A DNA stretch of 21,505 nt, taken from NCBI GenBank assembly GCA_028701635.1, contig JAQVQJ010000008.1, positions 1-21,505 of the forward strand, read 5' to 3'. Shown in pieces: positions 14,121 through 21,505 of the stretch. Position numbers and translations under genes: made by a program. This DNA is from Clostridia bacterium (GTDB taxonomy: Bacteria; Bacillota_A; Clostridia; Christensenellales; UBA1242). The notes under the pieces are model-generated. The model was not told the DNA's origin, did not search any database, and saw only the letters and a program-made list of their open reading frames with translations. The stretch's first letter is position 1; every line of letters starts with the position of its first letter.

Positions 14121-15404
14121 ATGAGTTACAAAATAAGAAACAAAGAAAAAAATAAGTTAGTGGTTGAAATCAAAATCAATCCTGAAAAATGGGAAGAATG
14201 CCTACAAAAATGTTATGAAGAGGAAAAAGGCAAATTTTCTGTTCAAGGATTTAGAAAAGGCAAAGTACCAAGAAAAGTTATTGAAAAACAATATGGTGAA
14301 GGAGTTTTCTTTGACCATGCAATAGACATTGGATTTGCAGATGAATACAACGAATTTTTAGATAAAAATTTAGATATTGAACCAATCACACAACCAGATG
14401 TAAAAATTGAAAAATTTGAAAAAGATGGGATTGTTCTTAGTGCAAGTGTCGAGATTGTTCCAGAAGTAAAATTGGGTACATACACGGGAATAACGATCGA
14501 AAAGGGAAAAGAAAAAGTAAAAAAAGCAGATGTAGAAAAAGAACTAAAATTAATTGCAGAAAGACAGGCTAGATTCGTCGAATCAAGTGAAGCTGCAAAA
14601 ATGGGTGATTTTGCAACAATAGATTTTGCAGGATCAGTTGATGGAAAAATCTTCGAAGGTGGCACAGCACAAAACTATCGTTTGGAACTAGGCTCAAAAA
14701 GTTTTATTGATACTTTTGAACAACAAATAGTTGGAATGAAAGTCGGCGATTCAAAAGATGTTAATGTTACATTCCCAGAAAACTATCAAGAAAAAACATT
14801 GGCAGGGAAACCAGCTCTTTTCAAAGTTATTTTAAATAAACTTGAAACAAAAGAATTACCAGAAATAAATGATGAGTTTGCAGCAAATGTTAGTGAATTC
14901 GAAAATCTTGAAGATTACAAGAACGATATTGAAAAAAGACTACAAATTAAACTTGAAAATGAAAAAGAAAAAATGCTTGAAAACGAATTAATTGAAAAGA
15001 TAGTTAAAGAAAGCGAAGTTGAAATTCCTGAAATTTTAGTAGAAAAACAAGTAGATATGTTTGTTAGAGATTTAGAAATGAGATTAGGTTATCAAGGAGT
15101 TAAGGTTGAAGATTATCTACAATATACAGGAACAACTTTGGATAAATTTAAAGAAGATAGAAAAGAAATAGCTACCCAAACAGTAAAAACTAGACTTGTT
15201 TTAGAAGAACTTGTAAAAAAAGAAAAAATGGGAGTGACAGATATAGAGTTAGATAAAGTTCTTAGCGAAACTGCTGATAAATATAAAAAAAGTCTTGCAG
15301 ATTTCAAGAAGAGTTTAGATAATAAAACAGTCGCTTACTATCAAAACGACATATTAATGAAAAAACTCTTAGAATTCTTAAAAAATAACAACAATATAAT
15401 CTAG
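14121..15404 (+). CDS. tig: Trigger factor (ribosome-bound chaperone, peptidyl-prolyl isomerase)
   Basis: Trigger factor sits at the ribosome exit tunnel, binds nascent chains and isomerises prolyl bonds. The N-terminal ribosome-binding domain carries the signature GFRKGKVPR at residues 43-51. The FKBP-type isomerase domain runs about 150-240 (GDFATIDFAGSVDGKIFEGG, later IVGMKVGDSKDVNVTFPENY). The helical chaperone arms follow to residue 427. The start is ATG 14121 with AGGAG seven bases before; an in-frame ATG at 14073 lies inside the promoter and is rejected. The gene order tig-clpP-clpX is classic. Spacing to clpP is 33 bp. Confidence 0.97.
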   Translation: MSYKIRNKEKNKLVVEIKINPEKWEECLQKCYEEEKGKFSVQGFRKGKVPRKVIEKQYGEGVFFDHAIDIGFADEYNEFLDKNLDIEPITQPDVKIEKFEKDGIVLSASVEIVPEVKLGTYTGITIEKGKEKVKKADVEKELKLIAERQARFVESSEAAKMGDFATIDFAGSVDGKIFEGGTAQNYRLELGSKSFIDTFEQQIVGMKVGDSKDVNVTFPENYQEKTLAGKPALFKVILNKLETKELPEINDEFAANVSEFENLEDYKNDIEKRLQIKLENEKEKMLENELIEKIVKESEVEIPEILVEKQVDMFVRDLEMRLGYQGVKVEDYLQYTGTTLDKFKEDRKEIATQTVKTRLVLEELVKKEKMGVTDIELDKVLSETADKYKKSLADFKKSLDNKTVAYYQNDILMKKLLEFLKNNNNII

Positions 15405-15437
15405 ATACTTAGGCAATATAATATAGAGGTGAATAAA

Positions 15438-16043
15438 ATGTTAATTCCAATGGTAGTAGATCAAACATCACATGGCGAAAGATCATATGATATATATTCT
15501 CGCTTACTTGAAGATAGAATTATATTCTTAACAGGCGAAATCGATGACGCAACAGCTAACAATGTCGTCGCACAATTAATTTATTTAGAAGGGAAAAATC
15601 CGGATAAAGATATTTTCTTATATATAAACAGTCCAGGCGGAAGCGTTTCTGCTGGACTTGCTATCTTTGATACACTTAACTATATCAAATGCGATGTATG
15701 TACAATTTGCATAGGTCTTGCAGCATCAATGGGTGCATTCTTATTATGTAGTGGGACAAAAGGTAAAAGATTTGCGCTTCCTAACTCTGAAATTATGATT
15801 CATCAACCTCTTGGTGGAGCTCAAGGACAAGCCAGTGATATTCAAATTCAAGCTAAACAGATACAAAAAATCAAGTCAAAGATAAATTCAATTATATCAG
15901 AAAAAACAGGCAAGCCTCTTGAAAGAGTTGAAAGAGATGCCGATCGTGATTTTTATATGAGTGCAGAAGAAGCCTTGGATTACGGAATAATCGATAAGAT
16001 TTTTGAGAAACGAGGAATAGAAAAACTTATAAATAAGAAATAA
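15438..16043 (+). CDS. clpP: ATP-dependent Clp protease proteolytic subunit
   Basis: ClpP is the serine protease barrel that degrades proteins fed by ClpX or ClpC. The catalytic triad is Ser97 ([11 protein letters not shown]), His122 ([10 protein letters not shown]) and Asp171 (DADRDFYM). [16 protein letters not shown] and the processing-type N-terminus [20 protein letters not shown] are standard. The start is ATG 15438, with GAGGTG before it; the upstream GTG at 15429 is part of that ribosome site. The 201-residue length is normal. It is followed 70 bp later by clpX; a TATAAT at 15417-15422 may add an internal promoter but has no -35. Confidence 0.98.
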   Translation: MLIPMVVDQTSHGERSYDIYSRLLEDRIIFLTGEIDDATANNVVAQLIYLEGKNPDKDIFLYINSPGGSVSAGLAIFDTLNYIKCDVCTICIGLAASMGAFLLCSGTKGKRFALPNSEIMIHQPLGGAQGQASDIQIQAKQIQKIKSKINSIISEKTGKPLERVERDADRDFYMSAEEALDYGIIDKIFEKRGIEKLINKK

Positions 16044-16113
16044 AAATATTTATTTGGGAAAACTAATATAGACGATTATAAAATCATCTAAAAATTTATA
16101 ATAAAGGATAATA

Positions 16114-17376
16114 ATGAAAAGCGAAAAAGAAAATCCAACTTGCTCTTTTTGTGGAAAAACACAAAATAGCGTAAAAAAATTGATTGCTAGTCCTAATGGG
16201 GATTGTTTTATTTGTAGTGAATGTATAGAAGTTTGTAAAGACATTGTTCGTGAAGAAAAAGTAACAAAGTTTGAAAATAAGATAGAACTATTAACTCCGG
16301 AACAAATAAAAATAAAGCTAGATGAATATGTAATTGACCAAGAAGAAGCAAAAAAGATTTTATCAGTTGCTGTTTATAATCATTATAAAAGAATTAACCA
16401 TAATCTTTTAACACCAAAAGACAAAGATAACCAAAATAATGATATTGATCTTGAAAAAAGTAATATACTAATGGTTGGCCCAACTGGGAGTGGAAAAACA
16501 TTACTTGCAAGAACTCTTGCAAAGATTTTAAATGTACCCTTCGCCTCTGCTGATGCAACTACCTTGACAGAAGCAGGATACGTTGGTGATGACGTTGAAA
16601 ACATATTATTAAAATTAATTCAAAATGCAGATTATGACATTACAAGAGCACAAAGAGGAATAATCTATGTCGACGAAATAGATAAAATTTCTAGGAAAAA
16701 TCAAAATGTGTCTATAACTCGTGATGTCTCAGGCGAGGGCGTACAACAAGCTTTATTAAAAATTGTAGAGAGTACCATTGCAAGTGTTCCACCACAAGGT
16801 GGGCGCAAACACCCACATCAAGAAATGATACAAATAGACACAACGAACATTCTCTTTATCTGCGGTGGGGCTTTTATTGGACTCGATAAGATTATAGAAA
16901 ATAGGGCGAATGGCTCATCATTAGGATTTAATGCTGATGTCAAATCAAAACAAGATAAAGAAAAGGTTAATGTTTTAAAGCAAACGCAACCGGAAGACCT
17001 AATAAAATTTGGAATGATTCCAGAGTTTATTGGAAGAATGCCAGTGTTTGTTTCCCTAGATGAATTAAATGAAGATGCATTTGTAAAAATTCTAACACAG
17101 CCCAAAAATGCTATAGTTAAACAATATGTAAAACTATTCAATTTAGATAAGATTGAACTTGAAATCCAACCAGAAGCAATAAGGGCTGTTGCAAAAAAAG
17201 CTAAGGAATTAAAAACTGGTGCTCGTGGTTTAAGAGCAATAATTGAAGAAAGTATGCTAGATGTAATGTATTCTGCCCCAAGCAAAGACAATATTGAAAA
17301 AATAATCATCACCGAACAAGTTATATTAGGAAAAGAAAAACCAATCATAGTTTACAAAGAAAAAGAGGCCGTGTAA
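16114..17376 (+). CDS. clpX: ATP-dependent Clp protease ATP-binding subunit ClpX
   Basis: ClpX is the AAA+ unfoldase that recognises substrates and passes them to ClpP. The zinc-binding domain has Cys10, Cys13, Cys34 and Cys37 (CSFC, then ICSEC). Walker A is GPTGSGKT at 122-129, Walker B is IIYVDEID at 183-190, and the pore loop GYVGD is at 155-159. The ClpP-docking loop reads LGF (270-272) instead of the common IGF. The C-terminal small domain includes [20 protein letters not shown]. The length of 420 residues is standard. GGA lies before the ATG. Terminator directly after. Confidence 0.98.
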   Translation: MKSEKENPTCSFCGKTQNSVKKLIASPNGDCFICSECIEVCKDIVREEKVTKFENKIELLTPEQIKIKLDEYVIDQEEAKKILSVAVYNHYKRINHNLLTPKDKDNQNNDIDLEKSNILMVGPTGSGKTLLARTLAKILNVPFASADATTLTEAGYVGDDVENILLKLIQNADYDITRAQRGIIYVDEIDKISRKNQNVSITRDVSGEGVQQALLKIVESTIASVPPQGGRKHPHQEMIQIDTTNILFICGGAFIGLDKIIENRANGSSLGFNADVKSKQDKEKVNVLKQTQPEDLIKFGMIPEFIGRMPVFVSLDELNEDAFVKILTQPKNAIVKQYVKLFNLDKIELEIQPEAIRAVAKKAKELKTGARGLRAIIEESMLDVMYSAPSKDNIEKIIITEQVILGKEKPIIVYKEKEAV

Positions 17377-17383
17377 CTTTAAT

Positions 17384-17412
17384 AAAAAAGATATCAATTG
17401 ATATCTTTTTTT
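17384..17412 (+). terminator. Bidirectional terminator between clpX and tsf
   Basis: A perfect 28-bp palindrome: A6 GATATCAA (17384-17397) mirrored by TTGATATC T6. It lies between convergent genes and can serve both. Confidence 0.8.
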
Positions 17413-17439
17413 ATTGATCATTATAGTTTTTATAAAAAA

Positions 17440-18108
17440 TTATTTATTAGAAAGAGGCGCGCCTCCTGCCATCTGTTTTGCAACTTCTTCTGCAAGGTTA
17501 TCGCATCTCTTTTCAAGTCCTTCACCCATTTCATAACGAGTAAATCTTCTAATAGAAATTTTTTCTCCTATTGTAAGTGTTGCCTCATTAATAATTTGAG
17601 TAATAGTTTTTGAAGGGTCTTTTATAAAATCTTGATTCATTAAACAAACATCTTTGTAATATTTTTTAACTCTGCCTTCAACCATTCTTTCTATAACAGC
17701 TACTGGCTTTCCTTCGTTTAAAGCTTGTGCTTTCAATATTTCTTTCTCTTCATCTAATGCATTCTCTGGAACTTCGCTTTCATTTACATAAAGAGGTTTT
17801 GCTGCTGCAATCTGCATAGCAATATCTTTAATTAAATTTAAGAAAGCATCACTCTTTGCAACAAAATCTGTTTCGCAGTTGATTTCAACTAAAACACCAA
17901 TTTTGCCACCCATATGAATATATGAACCAACGACTCCCTCAGCTGCAATTCTGCTAGCTTTTTTAGCTACTGCTGCCATTCCTTTCTCTCTTAGATATTT
18001 AATAGCTTCATCAAAATTTCCGTTATTTTCAGTTAATGCTTTTTTGCAATCCATCATACCTGCACCAGTTGTTACTCTTAATTGTGCTACATCTTGAGCT
18101 GTAAACAT
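17440..18108 (-). CDS. tsf: Translation elongation factor Ts
   Basis: EF-Ts is the nucleotide exchange factor of EF-Tu. The N-terminal UBA-like domain ([20 protein letters not shown]) and the core motif [15 protein letters not shown] that disrupts Mg binding in EF-Tu are present, as are [20 protein letters not shown]. At 222 residues it is shorter than the about 290 of B. subtilis or E. coli and close to the compact forms with a single core subdomain; this looks like genuine family variation, since the frame is intact. The start is ATG 18108. Its ribosome site GGGAG lies within the last codons of rpsB and the two genes are one base apart, so they are coupled. The usual pyrH-frr do not follow. 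Confidence 0.95.
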   Translation of the reverse strand: MFTAQDVAQLRVTTGAGMMDCKKALTENNGNFDEAIKYLREKGMAAVAKKASRIAAEGVVGSYIHMGGKIGVLVEINCETDFVAKSDAFLNLIKDIAMQIAAAKPLYVNESEVPENALDEEKEILKAQALNEGKPVAVIERMVEGRVKKYYKDVCLMNQDFIKDPSKTITQIINEATLTIGEKISIRRFTRYEMGEGLEKRCDNLAEEVAKQMAGGAPLSNK

Positions 18109-18109
18109 A

Positions 18110-19213
18110 TTATTCTCCCTTTTTAGCCACTTTCTTAGTTGTTTTTGCAACCTTTTCAGTTTCTTTTTTCTCTTTTGGCTCTTTTTTAATTACTTTTTTA
18201 ACTTCTTTTTCAACCTTTTTAGTTGGTTTAACTGTTTTTGTTGTTTTAGGTTCAGTTTTTTCTATTTTTGCTTTTACTTCTTTGTTTTCAGCTGGCTTTT
18301 CAGCTTTTATTGATTTTTTTTCTTTTTCTTCTTTTTCAACTTTAGGTTGTTTTACTTCTTCAACTTTTTCAGTTTTTATTTCTTTCTTGTCTTCCTTTTT
18401 AGCTTTTGATTTTCTATGATCTTTCTTTTCTTCTTCTTTATCCCCAACTATATCAGCAGTTAGTTTTACTTCTGCAAGAGCTTTTTCAAGGTCAACTTTT
18501 TCTTCTTCTGCATCATCTTTCTTTAATGAAACACCTTCACGAGCTTCAATAACTGCATCTGCAACAGCAGAAGCGATTAATTTAACTGAACGAATAGCAT
18601 CATCATTTCCTGGAATGATGTAATTTATTCCTTCTGGGTCACAGTTAGTATCTACTAATCCTACTAATGGTATATGCATTTTAATTGCTTCTTTAACACA
18701 AATATGTTCCATAGATGGATCAACTACGAATATAACTCCTGGCATTTGTCTCATTTCTTTAATTCCGCCAAGGTTATGCTCTAATTTATCTCTTTCTGTT
18801 TTTAATATTGCAACTTCTTTTTTAGGTAAAAGTTCAAATTCTCCAACCTTTTCCATTTGATTAAGTTTGTTTAATCTCTCAATTCTTGCTCTCATTGTTT
18901 TAAAATTGGTAAGGCAACCACCAAGCCAACGAGAATTTACAAAAAACATTCCGCATCTATCTGCTTCTTCTTTAATAGCATCTGCCGCTTGTTTTTTTGT
19001 TCCTACGAAAAGAACACTCTTTCCAGTCGCAACAGTATCTCTTACAAAAAGATAAGCTTTATCAATAAGCTCTGATGTTTTCTCTAAGTTTAAGATATGG
19101 ATATCATTCCTTGCTGTGAAGATGTATTTCTTCATTTTTGGGTTCCATTTTCTAGTTTGATGACCGAAATGTACCCCTGCCTCTAATAATTGTTTCATTG
19201 AAATAACTGACAT
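18110..19213 (-). CDS. rpsB: 30S ribosomal protein S2 with long Lys/Glu-rich C-terminal tail
   Basis: S2 is a late-assembling small-subunit protein. The fold is complete from [20 protein letters not shown] through the VDPSMEH and GNDDAIRSV blocks to about residue 226 ([10 protein letters not shown]). The total is 367 residues, against the 230-260 usual. The extra part, residues about 227-367, is low-complexity Lys/Glu/Val/Thr/Pro ([36 protein letters not shown]), strongly charged and likely disordered, resembling histone-H1-like tails. No frameshift or gene fusion is evident. The start is ATG 19213 with AAGGAGG upstream; a longer in-frame reading to 19306 is only the leader. Operon with tsf. 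Confidence 0.96.
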   Translation of the reverse strand: MSVISMKQLLEAGVHFGHQTRKWNPKMKKYIFTARNDIHILNLEKTSELIDKAYLFVRDTVATGKSVLFVGTKKQAADAIKEEADRCGMFFVNSRWLGGCLTNFKTMRARIERLNKLNQMEKVGEFELLPKKEVAILKTERDKLEHNLGGIKEMRQMPGVIFVVDPSMEHICVKEAIKMHIPLVGLVDTNCDPEGINYIIPGNDDAIRSVKLIASAVADAVIEAREGVSLKKDDAEEEKVDLEKALAEVKLTADIVGDKEEEKKDHRKSKAKKEDKKEIKTEKVEEVKQPKVEKEEKEKKSIKAEKPAENKEVKAKIEKTEPKTTKTVKPTKKVEKEVKKVIKKEPKEKKETEKVAKTTKKVAKKGE

Positions 19214-19332
19214 TTTATTTTCCTCCTTGTTTTTAGTCTTCCTTATGCCATTATAGCTCCGCAAACAACTTGAAATTTTCAAGCAACCGTTACGCGAATA
19301 GGTCATAAGTGTTTATTTGTCAATGAACTGAC
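19214..19332 (-). promoter_or_regulatory. rpsB leader RNA, structured
   Basis: About 119 nt lie between the predicted start and rpsB. AGGTCA and TGACCT arms close one large loop near the 5' end, and CTTGAA-AAT-TTCAAG forms a second hairpin further on. S2 operons in several bacteria are autoregulated through their leader; this one could be, but I cannot match it to a known S2 leader class. Confidence 0.35.
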
Positions 19333-19338
19333 CTTGTG

Positions 19339-19367
19339 AATATATCATAGTATAAAATAAAAAGCAA
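19339..19367 (-). promoter_or_regulatory. Promoter of rpsB-tsf
   Basis: Minus strand TTGCTT (19367-19362), 17 bp, TATATT (19344-19339) preceded by TGA (extended -10). The -35 lies in the 3' arm of the terminator for the upstream Spo0A-like gene. Confidence 0.65.
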
Positions 19368-19387
19368 GTGTTATTTACATTGCTTTT
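19360..19387 (-). terminator. Terminator of the Spo0A-like gene
   Basis: On the minus strand AAAAGCAATG pairs with CA-TTGCTTTT (one bulged C), loop TAAATAA, followed by T5ATTTT. It ends the upstream gene about 70 bp after its stop and overlaps the rpsB -35. Confidence 0.6.
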
Positions 19388-19458
19388 AAAATTTAAGAGT
19401 TAAAATGTTTTTTAATATTATATCAATATGTTCAACCTATCTCTATAAAAATAAACTT

Positions 19459-20175
19459 TTAAGAAACCTCTTCAACAAGCCAAGTTATAAACTGCTTGTT
19501 AGAAGGCACTGTATCTTCATTAAATTTTCCACAGATTTTTTTGTATAGTTCTTTATCTTTACAACTTCTTTTAGCAATATTTATTGCATTTCTAATGTTT
19601 CGTTCAATATTATTAACAGGTGTATTATATTTAACGGCAATTTTAGGGTAAAGGTTAGTATTAAAAGATTTTAGCATTCTTCTGTCATTAACAATATGTA
19701 TTACCAATTCTTTTATATATTCATACCCTAGATATTTTGTAGTAATTCCTATTTCATTTAATATCTCAATGGTCTTTTGTCTGCATTTTTCTATTTTTTC
19801 CTTATCCAGTGGAACTGAATCTTTTTCTTCAATAAGTGATAGCATTTTTTCAATTTCATCAACAAAGTTCTTTTTATCGACTACTTTTAAATTTTGATCC
19901 TGAAGCTTATACTTTTGAGGAGTTAAACTAAATATGATAATTTTTGGAATATAAAAATTCCTACTTTGAACAAACTCCTTATATAATTCATAATTAAAGT
20001 CGAATCCTTCTGCGTCAAAAAAAATAATTTCAGGATGAGATGTAGTCGTGTGGTGCAAAACTTCTGGTAAATTTATAGCATAAATTAAATTAATTTTTTG
20101 CTTTCTGCATATATATCGTAGAGCATCACTTAACATATAATCCTTTTTTGAAAACAACAAAGCACTCTTACACAT
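19459..20175 (-). CDS. Spo0A-like response regulator with degenerate receiver domain
   Basis: Residues about 125-238 are a Spo0A C-terminal DNA-binding domain: ILNEIGITTKYLGYEYIKE, then MLKSFNTNLYPKIAVKYNTP and the recognition helix NNIERNIRNAINIAK, close to SRVERAIRHAIEVA of B. subtilis Spo0A as I recall it; SNKQFITWLVEE closes the domain. Residues 1-115 have receiver-like strand order. Asp54 in IIFFDAEG keeps the position of the phosphorylated Asp, but the acidic pair after strand 1 is replaced by SKKD, so Mg binding is doubtful. Ser83 and Lys101 may stand for the switch Thr/Ser and Lys. At 238 residues it is shorter than the 267 of Spo0A. It is probably a transcription regulator; whether it is the sporulation master Spo0A or a paralogue with altered input is open. 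AGGAG lies 11 nt from the ATG. Confidence 0.88.
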   Translation of the reverse strand: MCKSALLFSKKDYMLSDALRYICRKQKINLIYAINLPEVLHHTTTSHPEIIFFDAEGFDFNYELYKEFVQSRNFYIPKIIIFSLTPQKYKLQDQNLKVVDKKNFVDEIEKMLSLIEEKDSVPLDKEKIEKCRQKTIEILNEIGITTKYLGYEYIKELVIHIVNDRRMLKSFNTNLYPKIAVKYNTPVNNIERNIRNAINIAKRSCKDKELYKKICGKFNEDTVPSNKQFITWLVEEVS

Positions 20176-20204
20176 AATTACATTTTCTCCTTTTAACCAA
20201 GGTG

Positions 20205-20233
20205 ATTTTACAATTAATTTAAAAGAAATGCAA
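20205..20233 (-). promoter_or_regulatory. Promoter of the Spo0A-like gene
   Basis: Minus strand TTGCAT (20233-20228), 17 bp, TAAAAT (20210-20205); predicted start near 20198, 23 nt before the ATG. The -35 wording is the same as that of the M50 operon promoter. Confidence 0.5.
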
Positions 20234-20297
20234 CAATTTTGTAAAATATTAAAAATTATTTTAAAAAATAGGTAATTATTTTTACAAAAATTCTAAT

Positions 20298-20316
20298 TTT
20301 GTCTATATTTGTCGAA
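20298..20316 (+). promoter_or_regulatory. Two 0A-box-like repeats in the spo0A-like/holB divergent region
   Basis: TTTGTCGAA (20308-20316) is a perfect match to the Spo0A box TTTGTCRAA. A second copy, TTTGTCTAT (20298-20306, 7 of 9), lies exactly 10 bp upstream in the same orientation, the spacing used by tandem Spo0A dimers. They lie about 75 bp upstream of the -35 of the Spo0A-like gene and about 37 bp upstream of the holB -35. Confidence 0.5.
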
Positions 20317-20352
20317 AAGAAGTTTCTTAAAATTTAAAAGGGGCTTGCCTTC

Positions 20353-20381
20353 TTGTAAAGTTTTAACCTTTATGGTAATAT
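20353..20381 (+). promoter_or_regulatory. Promoter of holB, predicting a leaderless mRNA
   Basis: TTGTAA (20353-20358), 17 bp, TAATAT (20376-20381) with TGG in front (extended -10). Seven bases past the -10 is the A of ATG 20388. No Shine-Dalgarno sequence is visible. Confidence 0.55.
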
Positions 20382-20387
20382 TAAAGT

Positions 20388-21299
20388 ATGTTATTTAACA
20401 ATTCAGCTTCTTATAAAAATATTAGAGATGACTTAGAAAGAGGAAATCTTTCTCATGCTTATCTTTTTTTGTCCGTAGATGACTTAAACAATTCTTTATT
20501 TATAAACGAAGTTTCAAATTTAATTTTATGTGATACAAAGACCGCATGTGGAAAGTGCGCGTCTTGCTTAAAAGTTCTAGCTAACTCTCACCCTGATATA
20601 TTAAACTACCCAAAAAATAAATCTCTTTTAGTTGAAGATACTGAGGATATGAATAATCATGCCTATGAAATGCCAATGCTTGCAGAAAAAAAAATTATCA
20701 TTGTTAATAATATTGATAATGCAACGATTCAAGCGCAAAACAAAATGTTAAAGACTCTTGAAGAACCTCCAAAATCTGTAATTTTCTTTTTAACTGCGAA
20801 AAATGAAAATAAAATTCTTCCTACAATAATTTCTAGAAGTAGAAAAGTTAATTTATCCCCTTTAAAAAAAGATGAAGTTAGAAACTATCTGCAAAGTCAA
20901 AATAAAAGATATGATGAAATGGCATTAAAGAGCGCATTGGACTATGGCGAAGGCTGGATAGGAAAAACAATAGAAGTATTAGATGATGAACAGTTTATTC
21001 AAAAAAATAAATTAGTGAATGATATAGTAAATGATTTTAATTCAAGCAAGGAAATTTCAATATATAGTTCAAAGATTATAAACTATCGAGATAATTTTAA
21101 ACTTTTTTTAGAACTATTATCAAAAAATTTCAATCAAAAGCTAGAAAACCCTAAAAACATTTCTCAAGAAGGTGTTATACAAATAATAGAAGAATTAAAT
21201 TTAGCTAGCCAAAAGCTAGATAGATATGTAAATCTAAATTTAATAGTCGACAATCTACTAATGAAAATTTTAGAGGTTAAATATCTTTACAAGATTTAA
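20388..21299 (+). CDS. holB: DNA polymerase III delta' subunit
   Basis: Delta' is the stator of the clamp loader that places the sliding clamp on DNA. LSHAYLFL (21-28) begins the AAA+ fold, but the usual P-loop is replaced by SVDDLNNS, as expected for a subunit that does not hydrolyse ATP. Cys48, Cys54, Cys57 and Cys60 form the zinc module, followed by NSHPDIL. KMLKTLEEPPKSVIFFLTA and the KILPTIISRSR segment are family hallmarks; the SRC motif reads SRS. The length of 303 residues is normal. The start is fixed by the conserved opening, although there is no ribosome site. ricT follows, as in B. subtilis. Confidence 0.93.
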   Translation: MLFNNSASYKNIRDDLERGNLSHAYLFLSVDDLNNSLFINEVSNLILCDTKTACGKCASCLKVLANSHPDILNYPKNKSLLVEDTEDMNNHAYEMPMLAEKKIIIVNNIDNATIQAQNKMLKTLEEPPKSVIFFLTAKNENKILPTIISRSRKVNLSPLKKDEVRNYLQSQNKRYDEMALKSALDYGEGWIGKTIEVLDDEQFIQKNKLVNDIVNDFNSSKEISIYSSKIINYRDNFKLFLELLSKNFNQKLENPKNISQEGVIQIIEELNLASQKLDRYVNLNLIVDNLLMKILEVKYLYKI

Positions 21300-21331
21300 A
21301 AAAATATATATATTAAAGACTAGGAGCTTAA

Positions 21332-21505
21332 ATGAAAGAAATAACAGTTACTTTTGAGGAAAGTCCAGTTGGTTACCCTCTTCAATATAACGATGAAATT
21401 GTCAATATAAATAAAGGACAATTTATTTTAGTAGAATCAATTCGTGGATTAGAAATAGTTAAAGCAGTTTCCTCTATTTCTAAAACAAAAGAAGCAAAAA
21501 AAGAA
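21332..21505 (+). CDS. ricT: PSP1-domain protein RicT/YaaT, N-terminal part only
   Basis: The first 58 codons are present and the gene runs off the right edge. They match the start of the PSP1 domain: a strand with F-x-x-S-P-V-G-Y-P, then NINKGQFILVESIRGLEIVK, equivalent to the VGDKVIVETARGIEFG segment of B. subtilis YaaT. RicT with RicA and RicF forms an iron-sulphur complex that promotes RNase Y processing and the Spo0A phosphorelay in B. subtilis. TAGGAG precedes the ATG, 32 bp after holB, and the holB-ricT order supports the call. The partner genes are not in the window. Confidence 0.8.
   Translation, partial: MKEITVTFEESPVGYPLQYNDEIVNINKGQFILVESIRGLEIVKAVSSISKTKEAKKE

Noticed and set aside
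16818..17348. 176-codon open frame on the minus strand across clpX
   Set aside because: Lies entirely within conserved clpX; product has no family features.
19214..19306. 31-residue N-terminal extension of S2
   Set aside because: It corresponds to the structured leader; AAGGAGG is placed for ATG 19213.
19312..19321. Further 0A box (TTTGTCAAT) in the rpsB leader
   Set aside because: One mismatch in the core, downstream of the transcription start and single; too weak to call.
20455..20490. HolB as a broken gene because the P-loop is missing
   Set aside because: Delta' subunits commonly lack a working P-loop; the rest of the frame and zinc module are intact.

Overview
The window comes from an AT-rich (about 30% GC by eye) bacterium of the Firmicutes/Bacillota, most likely an uncultured Clostridia-like lineage. 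The reasons are the gene orders (M50 protease-scpA-scpB, sepF-lspA-rluD, tig-clpP-clpX, holB-ricT), an L10 leader with attenuator in front of rplJ-rplL, strong GGAG/AGGAG ribosome sites on most genes, TTGACA/TATAAT-type promoters (many with an extended TGn -10), and a Spo0A-type transcription factor. No phage, IS element, CRISPR array, rRNA or tRNA was seen.

Layout. 1-2126 (minus): start of a large lipoprotein built of a Big2-like domain and at least seven Ig/FN3-like repeats, running off the left edge. 2342-3220 (plus): DegV fatty-acid binding protein. 3282-5498 (minus): scpB, scpA and an M50 site-2 protease, an operon whose promoter places the start of transcription on the ATG. 5675-7515 (minus): rluD-family pseudouridine synthase, lspA and sepF. 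7585-8874 (plus): L10 leader, rplJ, rplL, terminator. 8875-9156: no gene; it holds a 74-bp dispersed-type palindrome. 9157-13948 (plus): DUF421 membrane protein, a tandem two-domain ThyX-like protein, a WalJ/YycJ-like metallo-beta-lactamase-fold protein, and two paralogous proteins of unknown family. 14121-17376 (plus): trigger factor, ClpP, ClpX. 17440-19213 (minus): EF-Ts and S2, the latter with a very long Lys/Glu-rich tail. 19459-20175 (minus): a Spo0A-like regulator with a degenerate receiver domain. 20388-21505 (plus): DNA polymerase III delta' and the start of RicT/YaaT.

How it works together. Most of the window is housekeeping: chromosome segregation (ScpAB), division (SepF), lipoprotein maturation (LspA, which would process the large lipoprotein), translation (L10, L7/L12, S2, EF-Ts, trigger factor), proteolysis (ClpXP) and replication (HolB). 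The less ordinary content is the thymidylate-synthase-like protein in which the ThyX signature is divided between two halves, the unknown paralogous pair (the second with a perfect dyad filling its promoter spacer), the Spo0A-like gene with two 0A-box-like direct repeats exactly 10 bp apart in its divergent upstream region, and several promoters that predict leaderless mRNAs.

All assignments are from reading the sequence. Promoters, terminators and operators are pattern matches, not measured.
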